This document shows positions 1-8,086 of a stretch of DNA of 64,000 nucleotides, piece by piece. The stretch covers positions 124,001 to 188,000 of the forward strand of contig NZ_BDAP01000007.1 of NCBI RefSeq assembly GCF_001598915.1, written 5' to 3'. The notes below the pieces were generated by a model. It was given only the letters and a program-made list of their open reading frames with translations. It did no database searches and had not been told where the DNA came from. The DNA is from Williamsia muralis NBRC 105860. Its GTDB lineage: Bacteria; Actinomycetota; Actinomycetes; Mycobacteriales; Mycobacteriaceae. Within the stretch, counting starts at the first letter, position 1; every line of letters starts with the position of its first letter. The position numbers were made by a program, and so were the translations under genes.

Positions 1-1
1 T

Positions 2-943
2 GACGTCGAGGACGCCACGACGACCAAGGTTTCGGCCGGCAAGTCCGAGCCTGCACCGGTCTCGGTGAAAACCGTTGCAGCTGCGGCTCAGACAAAGACT
101 GTCGACACCAGTGACAGTGATGCCGACGCAACCACGGACGACAAGACGGTAGTGGCTGAAGCTGCCGACCTTAAGTCATCCGATCACCGCGACGCCGTTG
201 CTGAGCGCGATGACAAAGATGCAGACGCAGATCGCGATGATCGGCGCGTCGAGGACGCAGAGCTCGACGATGCTGAGCTCGAAGACGCGGACCATGATGA
301 CGCGGACCATGATGACGCGGAGAACGACGTAGATTACGAGGACGCCGACCACGAGGTCGCCGACCACGAGGACGCGGACTACGACGACGGCGACTACGAA
401 GACGCTGACTACGACGACGATCTCACCGACGAGGACATCAGCGCCGACGAGGCTGCGGATCAGGCGGAGCAGGACGAGGTCGCCCGGCGTGCACGTCGCG
501 GAGGCTTCGACCCCGAGGCCGATCGCGAGCGCAGCGACAAGCGCTACCGGTTCCGCCAGCGTGTGATGGCCGTGCTCGGAGTGCTGGCGCTGCTCGGCAT
601 CGCGGCCGGCTTCTTCCTGGGTTCGGTCGGCTGGATCCTCGCCGCGGCCACGGTTGTCGCGCTGGTCGGTTACCTTGCCTTCCTGCGCCGCGCGGTGCGA
701 AACGAACAGCGCATCCGTCGTCAGCGGATGCAGCGGCTCGCCCGGGCCAAGCGCCAGGAGGAAGAACGCCGCGCGCACCCCGAGGTCGACCCCCGGGCCG
801 AGGTGCCCCGCAGACTCCGTCGGCCAGGCGCGATCGTGCTGGAGATCGACGACGAGGACCCGATCTTCGACCACCTGCCGCGGTTCGAGCACCGCGAAGA
901 GGTTGTCCGTGAACCCTCGTACCGGCGGGTGGTGGGGCAGTAG
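2..943 (+). CDS. GlpR/SepX-like membrane protein, 5' end cut off by window
   Basis: The reading frame is open from base 2 without a stop, so the true start almost certainly lies upstream; the first in-frame GTG is at 65. Counted from that codon, residues about 40-140 are a very acidic Asp/Glu/Ala low-complexity stretch. Two hydrophobic segments follow at about 167-187 and 189-208, then a basic stretch and a tail with the run EIDDEDPIFDHLP. This plan resembles the C-terminal half of the mycobacterial Rv0996 family (GlpR, receptor for the gephyrin-like protein Glp; SepX in Streptomyces), a divisome-associated membrane protein. The expected N-terminal membrane helix is outside the window. The assignment rests on the hairpin helices, the acidic linker and the conserved neighbourhood. 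The tRNA-Ala lies 40 bases downstream. Confidence 0.7.
   Translation, partial: DVEDATTTKVSAGKSEPAPVSVKTVAAAAQTKTVDTSDSDADATTDDKTVVAEAADLKSSDHRDAVAERDDKDADADRDDRRVEDAELDDAELEDADHDDADHDDAENDVDYEDADHEVADHEDADYDDGDYEDADYDDDLTDEDISADEAADQAEQDEVARRARRGGFDPEADRERSDKRYRFRQRVMAVLGVLALLGIAAGFFLGSVGWILAAATVVALVGYLAFLRRAVRNEQRIRRQRMQRLARAKRQEEERRAHPEVDPRAEVPRRLRRPGAIVLEIDDEDPIFDHLPRFEHREEVVREPSYRRVVGQ
286..320 (+). repeat. 15-bp tandem repeat inside the acidic linker
   Basis: Bases 286-300 and 301-315 are two identical copies of the unit CGCGGACCATGATGA, followed by the first five bases of a third copy. Being a multiple of three, the unit adds or removes five residues (Ala-Asp-His-Asp-Asp) without breaking the frame. 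Related degenerate Asp-Ala-Asp units continue to about base 420. Confidence 0.8.
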
Positions 944-983
944 TCCCGCCCTGTTAATCTTGTCGAGTCGCTCACGCGGCAAA

Positions 984-1056
984 GGGGCTATAGCGCAGTT
1001 GGTAGCGCGTCTCGTTCGCATCGAGAAGGTCAGGGGTTCGATTCCCCTTAGCTCCA
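984..1056 (+). tRNA. tRNA-Ala (anticodon CGC)
   Basis: A complete cloverleaf can be drawn. The acceptor arm GGGGCTA (984-990) pairs with TAGCTCC (1049-1055) with one G-U-type pair. The D stem is GCGC/GCGC, the anticodon stem TCTCG/CGAGA encloses the loop TTCGCAT, and the T arm carries GGTTCGATTCC. The anticodon CGC reads the alanine codon GCG, abundant in this GC-rich genome. The discriminator base is A1056 and CCA is not encoded. A strong hairpin 45 bases downstream probably ends the transcript. Confidence 0.96.
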
Positions 1057-1101
1057 CAGAAACACCGAGCCCCACCGAGCCGAATACGCGCCAGTTACCT
1101 C

Positions 1102-1131
1102 GAAACGCTCCACCTACAGGTGGAGCGTTTC
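1102..1131 (+). terminator. Perfect 14-bp hairpin after tRNA-Ala
   Basis: GAAACGCTCCACCT (1102-1115) is followed, after two bases, by its exact reverse complement (1118-1131). The right arm ends in GTTTC. The position just after the tRNA suggests a terminator. The arm sequence GTGGAGCGTTT occurs again at 1139-1149, so a competing partner is present. From here to 1352 no gene is seen, only the idi leader. Confidence 0.65.
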
Positions 1132-1259
1132 TGCGTATGTGGAGCGTTTGGCGCGGATCAGCCGCTGGGCAGGAGTGACCTGGGCTCTTTCGGGGTATCC
1201 GAAGACAAGCAGCGCCGGTCCAGACAGCGTTTTCTCGGTTGTGCGCATGTGGCGAAGGG

Positions 1260-1303
1260 GACCAAAAACTTCTTCTGGTCGTAGTCGTCCGCTCTGTGAG
1301 CGG
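1260..1303 (+). promoter_or_regulatory. Two inverted repeats in the idi-crtB-crtI leader
   Basis: Bases 1260-1280 form an imperfect 21-bp palindrome with GACCA/TGGTC ends and A-rich/T-rich inner arms (7 of 10 pairs match). Bases 1289-1303 form a perfect CCGCTC-TGT-GAGCGG hairpin. Both lie between the tRNA hairpin and the idi start. They could be an operator for a carotenoid repressor and a leader hairpin, but no regulator is encoded next door, so the role is inferred. Confidence 0.35.
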
Positions 1304-1352
1304 TTCCGAATACCAGGAGAGGAACATACACACCCGAAAAGACGAGGTATGC

Positions 1353-1928
1353 ATGACCGACGACTTGGTGGTTTTGGCAAGCGCTGACGGACGTCCGTGT
1401 GGGACGGCTGACCGTGCGACCGTGCACACCTCACACACCCCCTTGCATTTTGCATTCTCGTGCCACGTGGTCGACGAGGGTCGCCTGCTGATGACCCGGC
1501 GTGCACTGAGCAAGCGGACATGGCCCGGCGTGTGGACCAATTCTTTCTGTGGGCATCCGCGGCCCGGTGAATCCGTCGAGGACGCGATTTACCGTTACGC
1601 GCAACGCGAGCTGGGCATCGATGTCGAGGATCTGCGTTGCGTGCTACCCGACTTCCGCTACCGGGCCGTCGATTCCAGCGGCGTGGTGGAGAACGAGATC
1701 TGTCCGGTGTTCGTCGCGAGCCCGGTGGGGACGCTGCGACCGGACCCGGACGAAGTCGCCGAATACGCGTGGTCCGACATCTCCGATGTGTGGGCAGTTG
1801 TCGAACGTGCCCCGTGGGCCCTGAGCCCCTGGCTCGTCGAACAGATCCGGTCGATGCCCGCACCCGACCCCTACGGTCTCGACGCACATCCCAACTGGCT
1901 GCGGGCGCAGATGGAGGTCAACCGATGA
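1353..1928 (+). CDS. idi: Isopentenyl-diphosphate delta-isomerase (type I, Nudix fold)
   Basis: This enzyme interconverts isopentenyl diphosphate and dimethylallyl diphosphate in the cytoplasm and so primes isoprenoid synthesis. The 191-residue protein carries the type I signatures: RRALSKRTWPGVWTNSFCGHP holds the catalytic Cys after TNS, and GESVEDAIYRYAQRELGI is the Nudix-like box. A later Glu pair (ENEICPVF) matches the metal-binding and catalytic region. The ATG at 1353 is chosen over an upstream in-frame GTG because it follows GACGAGG and the N-terminus then fits the family. The TGA overlaps the crtB ATG by four bases, so idi heads a coupled idi-crtB-crtI operon. Confidence 0.95.
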   Translation: MTDDLVVLASADGRPCGTADRATVHTSHTPLHFAFSCHVVDEGRLLMTRRALSKRTWPGVWTNSFCGHPRPGESVEDAIYRYAQRELGIDVEDLRCVLPDFRYRAVDSSGVVENEICPVFVASPVGTLRPDPDEVAEYAWSDISDVWAVVERAPWALSPWLVEQIRSMPAPDPYGLDAHPNWLRAQMEVNR

Positions 1929-2884
1929 CCCTGCGAGCCGGTGGACCGAAAGCGAGGGCGAGTCGAATGGTGCAAACACGTGGGCGCATGGATGCGATGG
2001 CGCCGTACCTGCGGTACGACGCGGCAGCCGACGCCAGCGCGGCGCTGGTGATCCGTTGCTACTCCTCGTCTTTCGGGCTCGCGACCCGAATGCTCGGTGG
2101 GCAGGTGCGGCAAGACGTCCGCAACATCTACGCATTGGTACGGATAGCAGACGAAGTGGTGGACGCCCCCCGGCCCGGCCAGGACGGCGTCGACCGGCTG
2201 GTGGAGCTCGACAAGCTCGAACAGGACACCTTCGCGGCGATCGAAACGGGATCGAGTGCCAATCTTGTTGTTCACGCGTTCGCGAGGACCGCTCGTCGAG
2301 TCGGGATCGACAAGGAACTCGTCGCCCCGTTCTTCCATTCGATGCGCACAGACCTACAGCGCACAAAGCACGACTTCGCCAGCCTCGGGAGCTACATCTA
2401 CGGCTCAGCTGAAGTGATCGGCCTGATGTGCCTGTGCGCATTCGTGGCCGGTGAACCCAACCCCTCCGGTCGTTACGCGGAGCTGGCGCCCGGCGCCCAG
2501 CGCCTCGGTGCCGCATTCCAGAAGATCAACTTCCTCCGGGACTTCGGCGACGACAGCGACGGACTCGGACGGCAATATCTTGTCGGCCTCCAACCCGACG
2601 ACCTCGACGAAGAGATCTGGAGCAGCTGGCTCGACGACATCGAGATGGACCTGGCCGCGGCCGCGGAGGTCATTCCACGGCTACCGCGAGGCTCGCGCGT
2701 GGCAGTGTGTACCGCGCACGACCTGTTCGCCGAACTTACCCGGCGCCTGAGGGCGACGACGGCGGCGCAAGCTCGGCTGACCAGGGTGCGCGTGCCCACG
2801 CCGGAGAAGGCTCGCATCGCGGCCAGAGCAGCCCTGCGCCGTGGGCGACCTCACGACATCGATACGGAGAACAGCTTCAAGTGA
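1925..2884 (+). CDS. crtB: Phytoene synthase
   Basis: Phytoene synthase condenses two geranylgeranyl diphosphates head to head into 15-cis-phytoene. The 319-residue protein has the squalene/phytoene synthase signature CYSSSFGLATRM near residue 45. It also has the two Asp-rich Mg-diphosphate sites, DEVVD at 76-80 and D206-x3-D210 within FLRDFGDDSDGLGRQYL. The start ATG is at 1925, within the overlapping ATGA that ends idi. The first 25 or so residues are a basic, non-conserved extension, so an internal ATG near 1989 cannot be excluded. The TGA at 2882 overlaps the GTG of crtI. Confidence 0.95.
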   Translation: MTLRAGGPKARASRMVQTRGRMDAMAPYLRYDAAADASAALVIRCYSSSFGLATRMLGGQVRQDVRNIYALVRIADEVVDAPRPGQDGVDRLVELDKLEQDTFAAIETGSSANLVVHAFARTARRVGIDKELVAPFFHSMRTDLQRTKHDFASLGSYIYGSAEVIGLMCLCAFVAGEPNPSGRYAELAPGAQRLGAAFQKINFLRDFGDDSDGLGRQYLVGLQPDDLDEEIWSSWLDDIEMDLAAAAEVIPRLPRGSRVAVCTAHDLFAELTRRLRATTAAQARLTRVRVPTPEKARIAARAALRRGRPHDIDTENSFK

Positions 2885-4476
2885 CCGCACCATCGAAAAA
2901 AGTAGTCATCATCGGCGGTGGTGTTGCGGGGCTGGCCACCGCTGCCCTGTTGGCCCATGACGGCCACGACGTCGACTTGGTCGAGAAGAACGATGATCTC
3001 GGTGGCCGTGCCGGCTCCTGGGAGCACGAAGGATTCCGTTTCGACACCGGACCGTCGTGGTGGCTGATGCCCGAGGTGTTCGACCACTTCTTCGATCTGC
3101 TCGGGACGTCCACCGAAGAGCAGGTCGACCTGGTTCGTCTCGAACCGGGCTATCGGGTGTTCTTCGAGGGCGCCGACGAGAAGATCGATGTCGAAGGTGA
3201 CGAGGAACGAAACCGGGCACTGTTCGAGAGCATCGAGCCAGGTGCCGGAGCGGGCTTGGGCGATTACCTCGACTCCGCCCGGCATGCCTACGACATCGCC
3301 GTCAAACGTTTCCTCTACACGAGTTTCGATTCTCCGCGAGCCTTCCTCGGCCGAGACGTGTTGCGCAACGCGCCGAAGCTGGCCGAGCTGCTCACCAGGT
3401 CCTTGCAATCATTTGTCTCGCAACGATTCTCGGATCGACGACTGCAGCAGGTCCTCGGCTACCCGGCGGTGTTCCTCGGTTCTTCTCCGGAACGCACCCC
3501 GGCCATCTACCACCTGATGAGCTGGCTTGATCTCGCTGACGGGGTCCGTTACCCCAACGGGGGTTTCACCACGTTTGTCGACGCGCTGTCCAGGCTGGCC
3601 GCCGACAACGGGGTGCGATTGCACACCGGTACGGCAGCGACCGCAATCCTCACCCGCCCGAGGGCCGACGGCAGGCGGGGTCGCCGGGCAATCGGGCGAC
3701 GCCGCGACGAGGTTGTCGGGGTGCGGGTCGCCGACGGTCATGGGACTCAACGGGATATCGCGGCCGACATCGTCGTGGGCGCCGCCGACCTGCACCACGT
3801 GGAGACCCGGCTGCTGCCGGAGCATCTGCAGACGTTCCCGCAACGGTGGTGGGACAAGGCGACTTCGGGGCCCGGCGCTGTCCTGGCGTATCTGGGTGTG
3901 CAGGGGAGTCTTCCTGAACTGGCTCATCATTCGCTGTTCTTCACCGACGACTGGACAACCAACTTCGACGCGATCTTCGAGTCCCCGACGCACATGCCGG
4001 ATCCCGCATCGCTGTACGTGTGCCGCCCGTCCGCGACGGACGACTCGGTGGCGCCAGCAGATCACGAGAACATCTTCATCTTGGTGCCCTCGCCTCCGGA
4101 TCCCGGTCTGGGACATGGGGGCATCGACGGTGCCGGCGCTCCCGACATCGAGAAGGTCGTGGACCAGGCTGTTGCGACGATCGCCTGGTGGGCGAACATC
4201 CCGGATCTCGCCGAGCGGATCGTCGTCCGGCGGTCGGTGGGGCCGGCCGACTTCGTCGACAACGTCAACTCGTGGTCGGGTGGTGCACTCGGTCCGGCGC
4301 ATACATTGCGGCAGAGTGCGTTTCTGCGCGCCACCAACCGCTCCCACAAGGTCGAGGGCCTGTTTTATGCCGGGTCGAGTACCCGCCCCGGCATCGGTCT
4401 GCCGATGTGTTTGATCAGCGCCGAGCTCATCCGCAAACGCCTCAAGGGAGATCGGACCGTCGGTCCATCACACTGA
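2881..4476 (+). CDS. crtI: Phytoene desaturase (CrtI family)
   Basis: CrtI-type desaturases use FAD to introduce double bonds into phytoene, usually giving lycopene or neurosporene. The 531-residue protein opens with the dinucleotide-binding motif IGGGVAGLATAALLA (about residues 11-25) and the Glu-rich end of the Rossmann unit. RFDTGPSWWLMP follows, and the C-terminal CrtI signature reads GLFYAGSSTRPGIGLPMCLISAEL. Translation starts at a GTG overlapping the crtB stop (GTGA). About 25 Arg/Gly-rich residues near 265-290 are unlike most homologues and look like a surface insertion. The gene faces crtE, whose stop is 41 bases away; the gap holds only two copies of TCACACTGAC. Confidence 0.93.
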   Translation: MTAPSKKVVIIGGGVAGLATAALLAHDGHDVDLVEKNDDLGGRAGSWEHEGFRFDTGPSWWLMPEVFDHFFDLLGTSTEEQVDLVRLEPGYRVFFEGADEKIDVEGDEERNRALFESIEPGAGAGLGDYLDSARHAYDIAVKRFLYTSFDSPRAFLGRDVLRNAPKLAELLTRSLQSFVSQRFSDRRLQQVLGYPAVFLGSSPERTPAIYHLMSWLDLADGVRYPNGGFTTFVDALSRLAADNGVRLHTGTAATAILTRPRADGRRGRRAIGRRRDEVVGVRVADGHGTQRDIAADIVVGAADLHHVETRLLPEHLQTFPQRWWDKATSGPGAVLAYLGVQGSLPELAHHSLFFTDDWTTNFDAIFESPTHMPDPASLYVCRPSATDDSVAPADHENIFILVPSPPDPGLGHGGIDGAGAPDIEKVVDQAVATIAWWANIPDLAERIVVRRSVGPADFVDNVNSWSGGALGPAHTLRQSAFLRATNRSHKVEGLFYAGSSTRPGIGLPMCLISAELIRKRLKGDRTVGPSH

Positions 4477-4517
4477 CATCTGCCCGTCACACTGACGCGC
4501 CTTGCCGAAGAGATCGC

Positions 4518-5633
4518 TCAGGCTTGGCGCCAGACGCACTTCTCGATGAGGGTGGTCAAAGCCTGCCGGGTCACGGCGTCCACCGGTAGTGTGTCCACGA
4601 TTTCTATAGCGTCGCTGGTGAGTTCGCCGATCCGCGCTTCGATGGCCTGATCGGCGCGGGTCTCGGTGAGCACCGAACGCACGGCCTCGAGGTCGGCGTC
4701 GGTCAGTTCGGGATTGCCCAGCGAGCGCCTCAGGATGTCTTTCTGCGCGTTGTCGGCGCGCGATTCGGCGACTGCCATCAGCAGGGTGCGCTTGCCTTCA
4801 CGAACATCGTCGATCGCTGGTTTACCGGTGATCTGAGGGTCGCCGAACACACCCAGGAGATCGTCACGCAGCTGGAAGGCTTCGCCGGCGGTCAGCCCGA
4901 TCTGGTCGTAGAGGTGCAGGAGCGTGTCATCGGCACCGGCGATCGCGCCACCGAGTCGGAGCGGATGGCTGATCGTGTACTTGGCGCTCTTCAATCGCAG
5001 GATGAGGTCGGCGCGGCGGCGGGAGGTGGCGGCCTCGGTCTGGCTGAGCATGTCGAGGTATTGGCCCGCATAGGCCTCGTCGCGCATCTGCGACCAGATC
5101 GCCCGAACCGCGCGGCGTGACCTCGGATCGAGAGCGTCGGTGGCCATCGCGGACAAGTCGTCGGACCACGACAGGCACATGTCGCCGACCAGGATGGCAG
5201 CCGCCGAGCCGTGTTCGTCACCGTCGCCGAGTCGTTGCTGGCGCGCGTGTTCGGCCGTGAAGTGGCGGTGCATCGTGGGCAGGCCGCGCCTGGTGTCGCT
5301 GTTGTCCATCAGGTCGTCGTGCACAAGTGCGGCGAAGTGGAAGAGCTCGATCGCCGCTGCCATCTCGGCGACGCCGGCAGCCAGTTCGCCTCCGGTCACA
5401 CCGTACGAACCCCACATGCAGAACTGAGCGCGCAGCCGTTTCCCGCGGTCCAGGCTGTCGGTGACAGCCGTGGCCAGGGGTGTGACCTCCGCGCTCAGAT
5501 CGCTCATCGCGGCCGAGTGGTCGGAGACATGGGCGGTGAGCACGGCGTTGACAGCAGTGACGATCTCGTGGCTTCGGTCCTGGAGCAGATCGTTCGAGAT
5601 CGGCGCCTCGGTGTGGTGATCTACTGACGTCAT
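4518..5633 (-). CDS. crtE: Polyprenyl diphosphate synthase, probably geranylgeranyl diphosphate synthase
   Basis: The product makes the C20 precursor used by the phytoene synthase. The 371-residue trans-prenyltransferase has the first Asp-rich motif HDDLMDNSDTRRG (D106, D107, D110) and the second, LRDDLLGVFGD, near residue 257. Residues HFAALV in the five positions before the first motif lack a bulky aromatic at the usual stop position, which fits a C20 or longer product. The start is an ATG in MTSVDHHTEAP. Unlike many actinobacterial crt clusters, it is on the strand opposite to crtB/crtI and faces them tail to tail. Chain length cannot be settled from sequence alone. Confidence 0.88.
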   Translation of the reverse strand: MTSVDHHTEAPISNDLLQDRSHEIVTAVNAVLTAHVSDHSAAMSDLSAEVTPLATAVTDSLDRGKRLRAQFCMWGSYGVTGGELAAGVAEMAAAIELFHFAALVHDDLMDNSDTRRGLPTMHRHFTAEHARQQRLGDGDEHGSAAAILVGDMCLSWSDDLSAMATDALDPRSRRAVRAIWSQMRDEAYAGQYLDMLSQTEAATSRRRADLILRLKSAKYTISHPLRLGGAIAGADDTLLHLYDQIGLTAGEAFQLRDDLLGVFGDPQITGKPAIDDVREGKRTLLMAVAESRADNAQKDILRRSLGNPELTDADLEAVRSVLTETRADQAIEARIGELTSDAIEIVDTLPVDAVTRQALTTLIEKCVWRQA

Positions 5634-5776
5634 GTGGCGTTCTCCGTCCCCGAGCGGCGATCAAACTGTTGAGTCGTTGCATTGGTTGCTTCGGAACAGA
5701 ACACGAATCGGATGGGTGGTCGGCGCATCGACTGATGGCCGGTTTACACAGGCAACCGTTCCCGCAGGCGATCAGG

Positions 5777-6562
5777 TCACTGAGCTTCGGGCACGCGGGC
5801 CGTGACGAGCCAGGCCCGCGCGTCGAACCAGACACCGTCTGCACGTTGGTGGCTCGCCAGCATGTCGCGCAAACGCCCCGTCGCCTGTTCCGCCTCGGGC
5901 GGACTCAGCCGTGCCATCGTGCCGGCAACGTTCCCGAAGCCACCGACCCAATCGAGGGCGGCGTGGACATCTCGGCCGTAGAAGACCGGCTCATGGACGC
6001 CGTCGACGACGACGTCGACAAACCCGGCATCACTCATGATCGCCGTGACGGTTGATGGATCGGCGAGTGAGAACGCATCGGGTACCTGACCGGGGCCCGA
6101 CGGGCCGGTCGCGGCGAGGGCACGGGCGATGGCCGAGCTCCATTCGTTGTGCTCGCGTGCCTGCCACACGAGCATGGCCAGTCGCCCGCCCGGCCGTATC
6201 GCGCGTCCGATGTTGGTGAACGCTGCGACCGGGTCGCCGAAGAACATGGTTCCAAAGCGGCTGATCGCCACATCGAAGCCGCCCGGTGTGAACGGGTGGG
6301 TCTGTGCGTCCGCGACCTCGAACGTCACGGTTGAAAGTCGCTCGGCATCAGCGATTTCGCGGGCTCGCTCGATGGCGGATTCGGAGATGTCGATCCCGAA
6401 GGCATTGCCGGCGTGAGCTGTTCGCGCCCCCTGACGCGTGGAGTGTCCGGTTCCACACCCGATGTCGAGAACGCGGTCGCCGGCTCTGATCGCGCAGGCC
6501 CGATGCAGTGGTTCGTCGTAGAGCGACAATTCGGCGTCGTAACCGTCGTAGATGTCTGTCAT
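5777..6562 (-). CDS. Class I SAM-dependent methyltransferase
   Basis: A 261-residue enzyme with the AdoMet-binding motif VLDIGCGTGHSTRQGA near residue 33, an acidic loop (FGIDISESAIERA) and the post-motif run DVAISRFGTMFFGDP. This layout is typical of small-molecule (UbiE/arsM-like) methyltransferases; the substrate is not identifiable. Its ATG overlaps the stop of the hydrolase upstream, so the two are translationally coupled, and crtE lies 143 bases downstream on the same strand. It may act on a carotenoid or another isoprenoid, but that is inferred from position only. Confidence 0.8.
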   Translation of the reverse strand: MTDIYDGYDAELSLYDEPLHRACAIRAGDRVLDIGCGTGHSTRQGARTAHAGNAFGIDISESAIERAREIADAERLSTVTFEVADAQTHPFTPGGFDVAISRFGTMFFGDPVAAFTNIGRAIRPGGRLAMLVWQAREHNEWSSAIARALAATGPSGPGQVPDAFSLADPSTVTAIMSDAGFVDVVVDGVHEPVFYGRDVHAALDWVGGFGNVAGTMARLSPPEAEQATGRLRDMLASHQRADGVWFDARAWLVTARVPEAQ

Positions 6563-7266
6563 GGCAGCACCTGGCCGCTGGTCTCCTGCCCGACGCTCGC
6601 AGGCGCCAGGCCCTGCTCGGCCGCGTAGGTGTGGAGGCGGGCTGCCAAGTCGAGTGGTCGACTGAGCGCGGGGGTGTGTCCGCCGTCCATCTCGTCCGGG
6701 GTGATGCCGAGTCGCTCGGAGACCACCCGGCGTAGGTAGGCAGCAGGGAACACCCGGTCCTCCCGGCAGATCAGCACTCGGGTGGGGACATCAGGCCAGG
6801 CGCGCAGAGGTGTCGGTTCCTCGGCCCGCGCCTCGGACTCATCGCGACCTTTCGCCACGGCCTGCGCGGCCAACTCCGGCGGCACGTCGTGATAGAACAG
6901 CGCGACAACATCGTCGTAGTGCGTGCGCTTTTCGTCGCCGAGGCGGGTGTTGGTGAAGTAATCGCCGGGTGCCTCACCGGCGGTCGGGATCATCGGCGCG
7001 ACCAGAACGAGCAACTCGACGGCGACCCGCTCACAGACGAGGGGAGCGGTGAGTCCGCCCGCCGAATGCGCGACGACAACGATGTCGGACCGATCGCTCA
7101 CCGCAGTGGCAATCGTGTCGGCATACTCGGCGACGCCGGCAGAGCCGTCTCCGCAGGGCAGATCAGGTGCCACGGTGTCGTGTCCCCGCGTGCGTAGATC
7201 GGATTCCACGAGGTGCCAATACCAGCCGACATCCCCGGCCCCGTGGATGAACGCAAAGGTGGCCAC
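6559..7266 (-). CDS. Alpha/beta-hydrolase fold protein
   Basis: A 235-residue single-domain hydrolase. The oxyanion region reads FIHGAGDVGWYWHLVE, the nucleophile elbow is AHSAGG, and a late acidic/His pair is present (CREDRVFPAAYLRR, then MDGGHTPALS). This is the layout of small esterases of the EstA/salicylate-esterase-like group. I start at GTG 7266 because GAGGAAGG precedes it, and the sequence then begins directly at the first beta strand (VATFAFIHGAG). The stop overlaps the methyltransferase start. Whether the pair belongs to the carotenoid pathway is unknown. Confidence 0.8.
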   Translation of the reverse strand: MATFAFIHGAGDVGWYWHLVESDLRTRGHDTVAPDLPCGDGSAGVAEYADTIATAVSDRSDIVVVAHSAGGLTAPLVCERVAVELLVLVAPMIPTAGEAPGDYFTNTRLGDEKRTHYDDVVALFYHDVPPELAAQAVAKGRDESEARAEEPTPLRAWPDVPTRVLICREDRVFPAAYLRRVVSERLGITPDEMDGGHTPALSRPLDLAARLHTYAAEQGLAPASVGQETSGQVLP

Positions 7267-7384
7267 GGCTTCCTTCCTCGGCTCGATCGAAGTGCGTCCC
7301 GGCCCTGCACCCACGTTGCCGGTTCATGGCGTACGCCACGGTGCGGTCGGGTTTGCGAGTCGCAGATCGGAGGTATCAGTACTC

Positions 7385-8086
7385 ATGCGGCCCGTGTTTT
7401 CCCGTGAAGAAGCGTATGCCGGTTGGTCGCGTCTGCATGGCGGTATCGATCCCCGGAGTTCGATGTGGATCAGCGGCTGGGTTCGTATCGCTCACACATG
7501 CGCCACCCCGTTGGTGCGCGCAGGTGTCAGCCCCAGCACGGTCACGGTCGCGGGAGTCGCGGTCATGGCGGCCGTTCCGCTGATCGCCTCGGCCGGTGCC
7601 GCGTGGCCCATGGTGGCCATGCTCGTGATCCTCGTCGGCGCTGTGCTCGACGGTGTTGACGGAGCGATCGCGGTACGCGCAGGCAAGGCGTCGCGGTGGG
7701 GCCGGGTGCTCGACCCGTTCGCCGACCGCTGTTCGGACCTGTTGCTGATCCTCACGCTGGTTGTCCTCGGTGCCCCTGCGTGGCTCGGGGTTTCGCTCGC
7801 TCTGCTCACGTTGCTGCTCGAGTCGGTACGTGCGCACGCGCAGGCCACCGGGATGGAGGGGCCTGGAGTGCTGACGTGGTGGGAGCGTCCATCGCGGGTG
7901 ATAGTCGCATCCTTCGCCACCGCCACCAGCGCGATCGAGTGGGGTGCCAGGCGCTCGGGGATCGACGTGCTGCCGGCCCTCGACGGCGTCACCCTCGTGA
8001 CCATCTACTCCATCATCGCAACCGTGTTGGCGGTTGCGGGCCTTGCGCAGTTACTGGTCGCTGTTCACTCGGAACTCGAGGACTGA
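7385..8086 (+). CDS. CDP-alcohol phosphatidyltransferase family membrane protein
   Basis: The family transfers a phosphatidyl group from CDP-diacylglycerol (or a CDP-linked polyol) to an alcohol at the membrane. The 233-residue protein has about five to six hydrophobic helices and the signature DGVDG-AI-AVR...WGRVLDPFADRCSD. All metal-binding Asp residues of DxxDGxxAR(x8)GxxxDxxxD are present, but the usual Arg after Ala is Val, with an Arg one position later. The ATG at 7385 is preceded by GGAGGTATCAGTACTC. Its last 22 bases overlap, tail to tail, the 3' end of the CrtI-like gene. The substrate is unknown. Confidence 0.85.
   Translation: MRPVFSREEAYAGWSRLHGGIDPRSSMWISGWVRIAHTCATPLVRAGVSPSTVTVAGVAVMAAVPLIASAGAAWPMVAMLVILVGAVLDGVDGAIAVRAGKASRWGRVLDPFADRCSDLLLILTLVVLGAPAWLGVSLALLTLLLESVRAHAQATGMEGPGVLTWWERPSRVIVASFATATSAIEWGARRSGIDVLPALDGVTLVTIYSIIATVLAVAGLAQLLVAVHSELED

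Noticed and set aside
984-1056. tRNA-Ala as a phage or island attachment site
   Set aside because: No integrase gene, no excisionase and no second copy of the tRNA 3' end were found in the window.
4465-4499. Direct repeat TCACACTGAC between crtI and crtE
   Set aside because: Only two short copies, no palindrome, and a position between convergent stops; likely chance.
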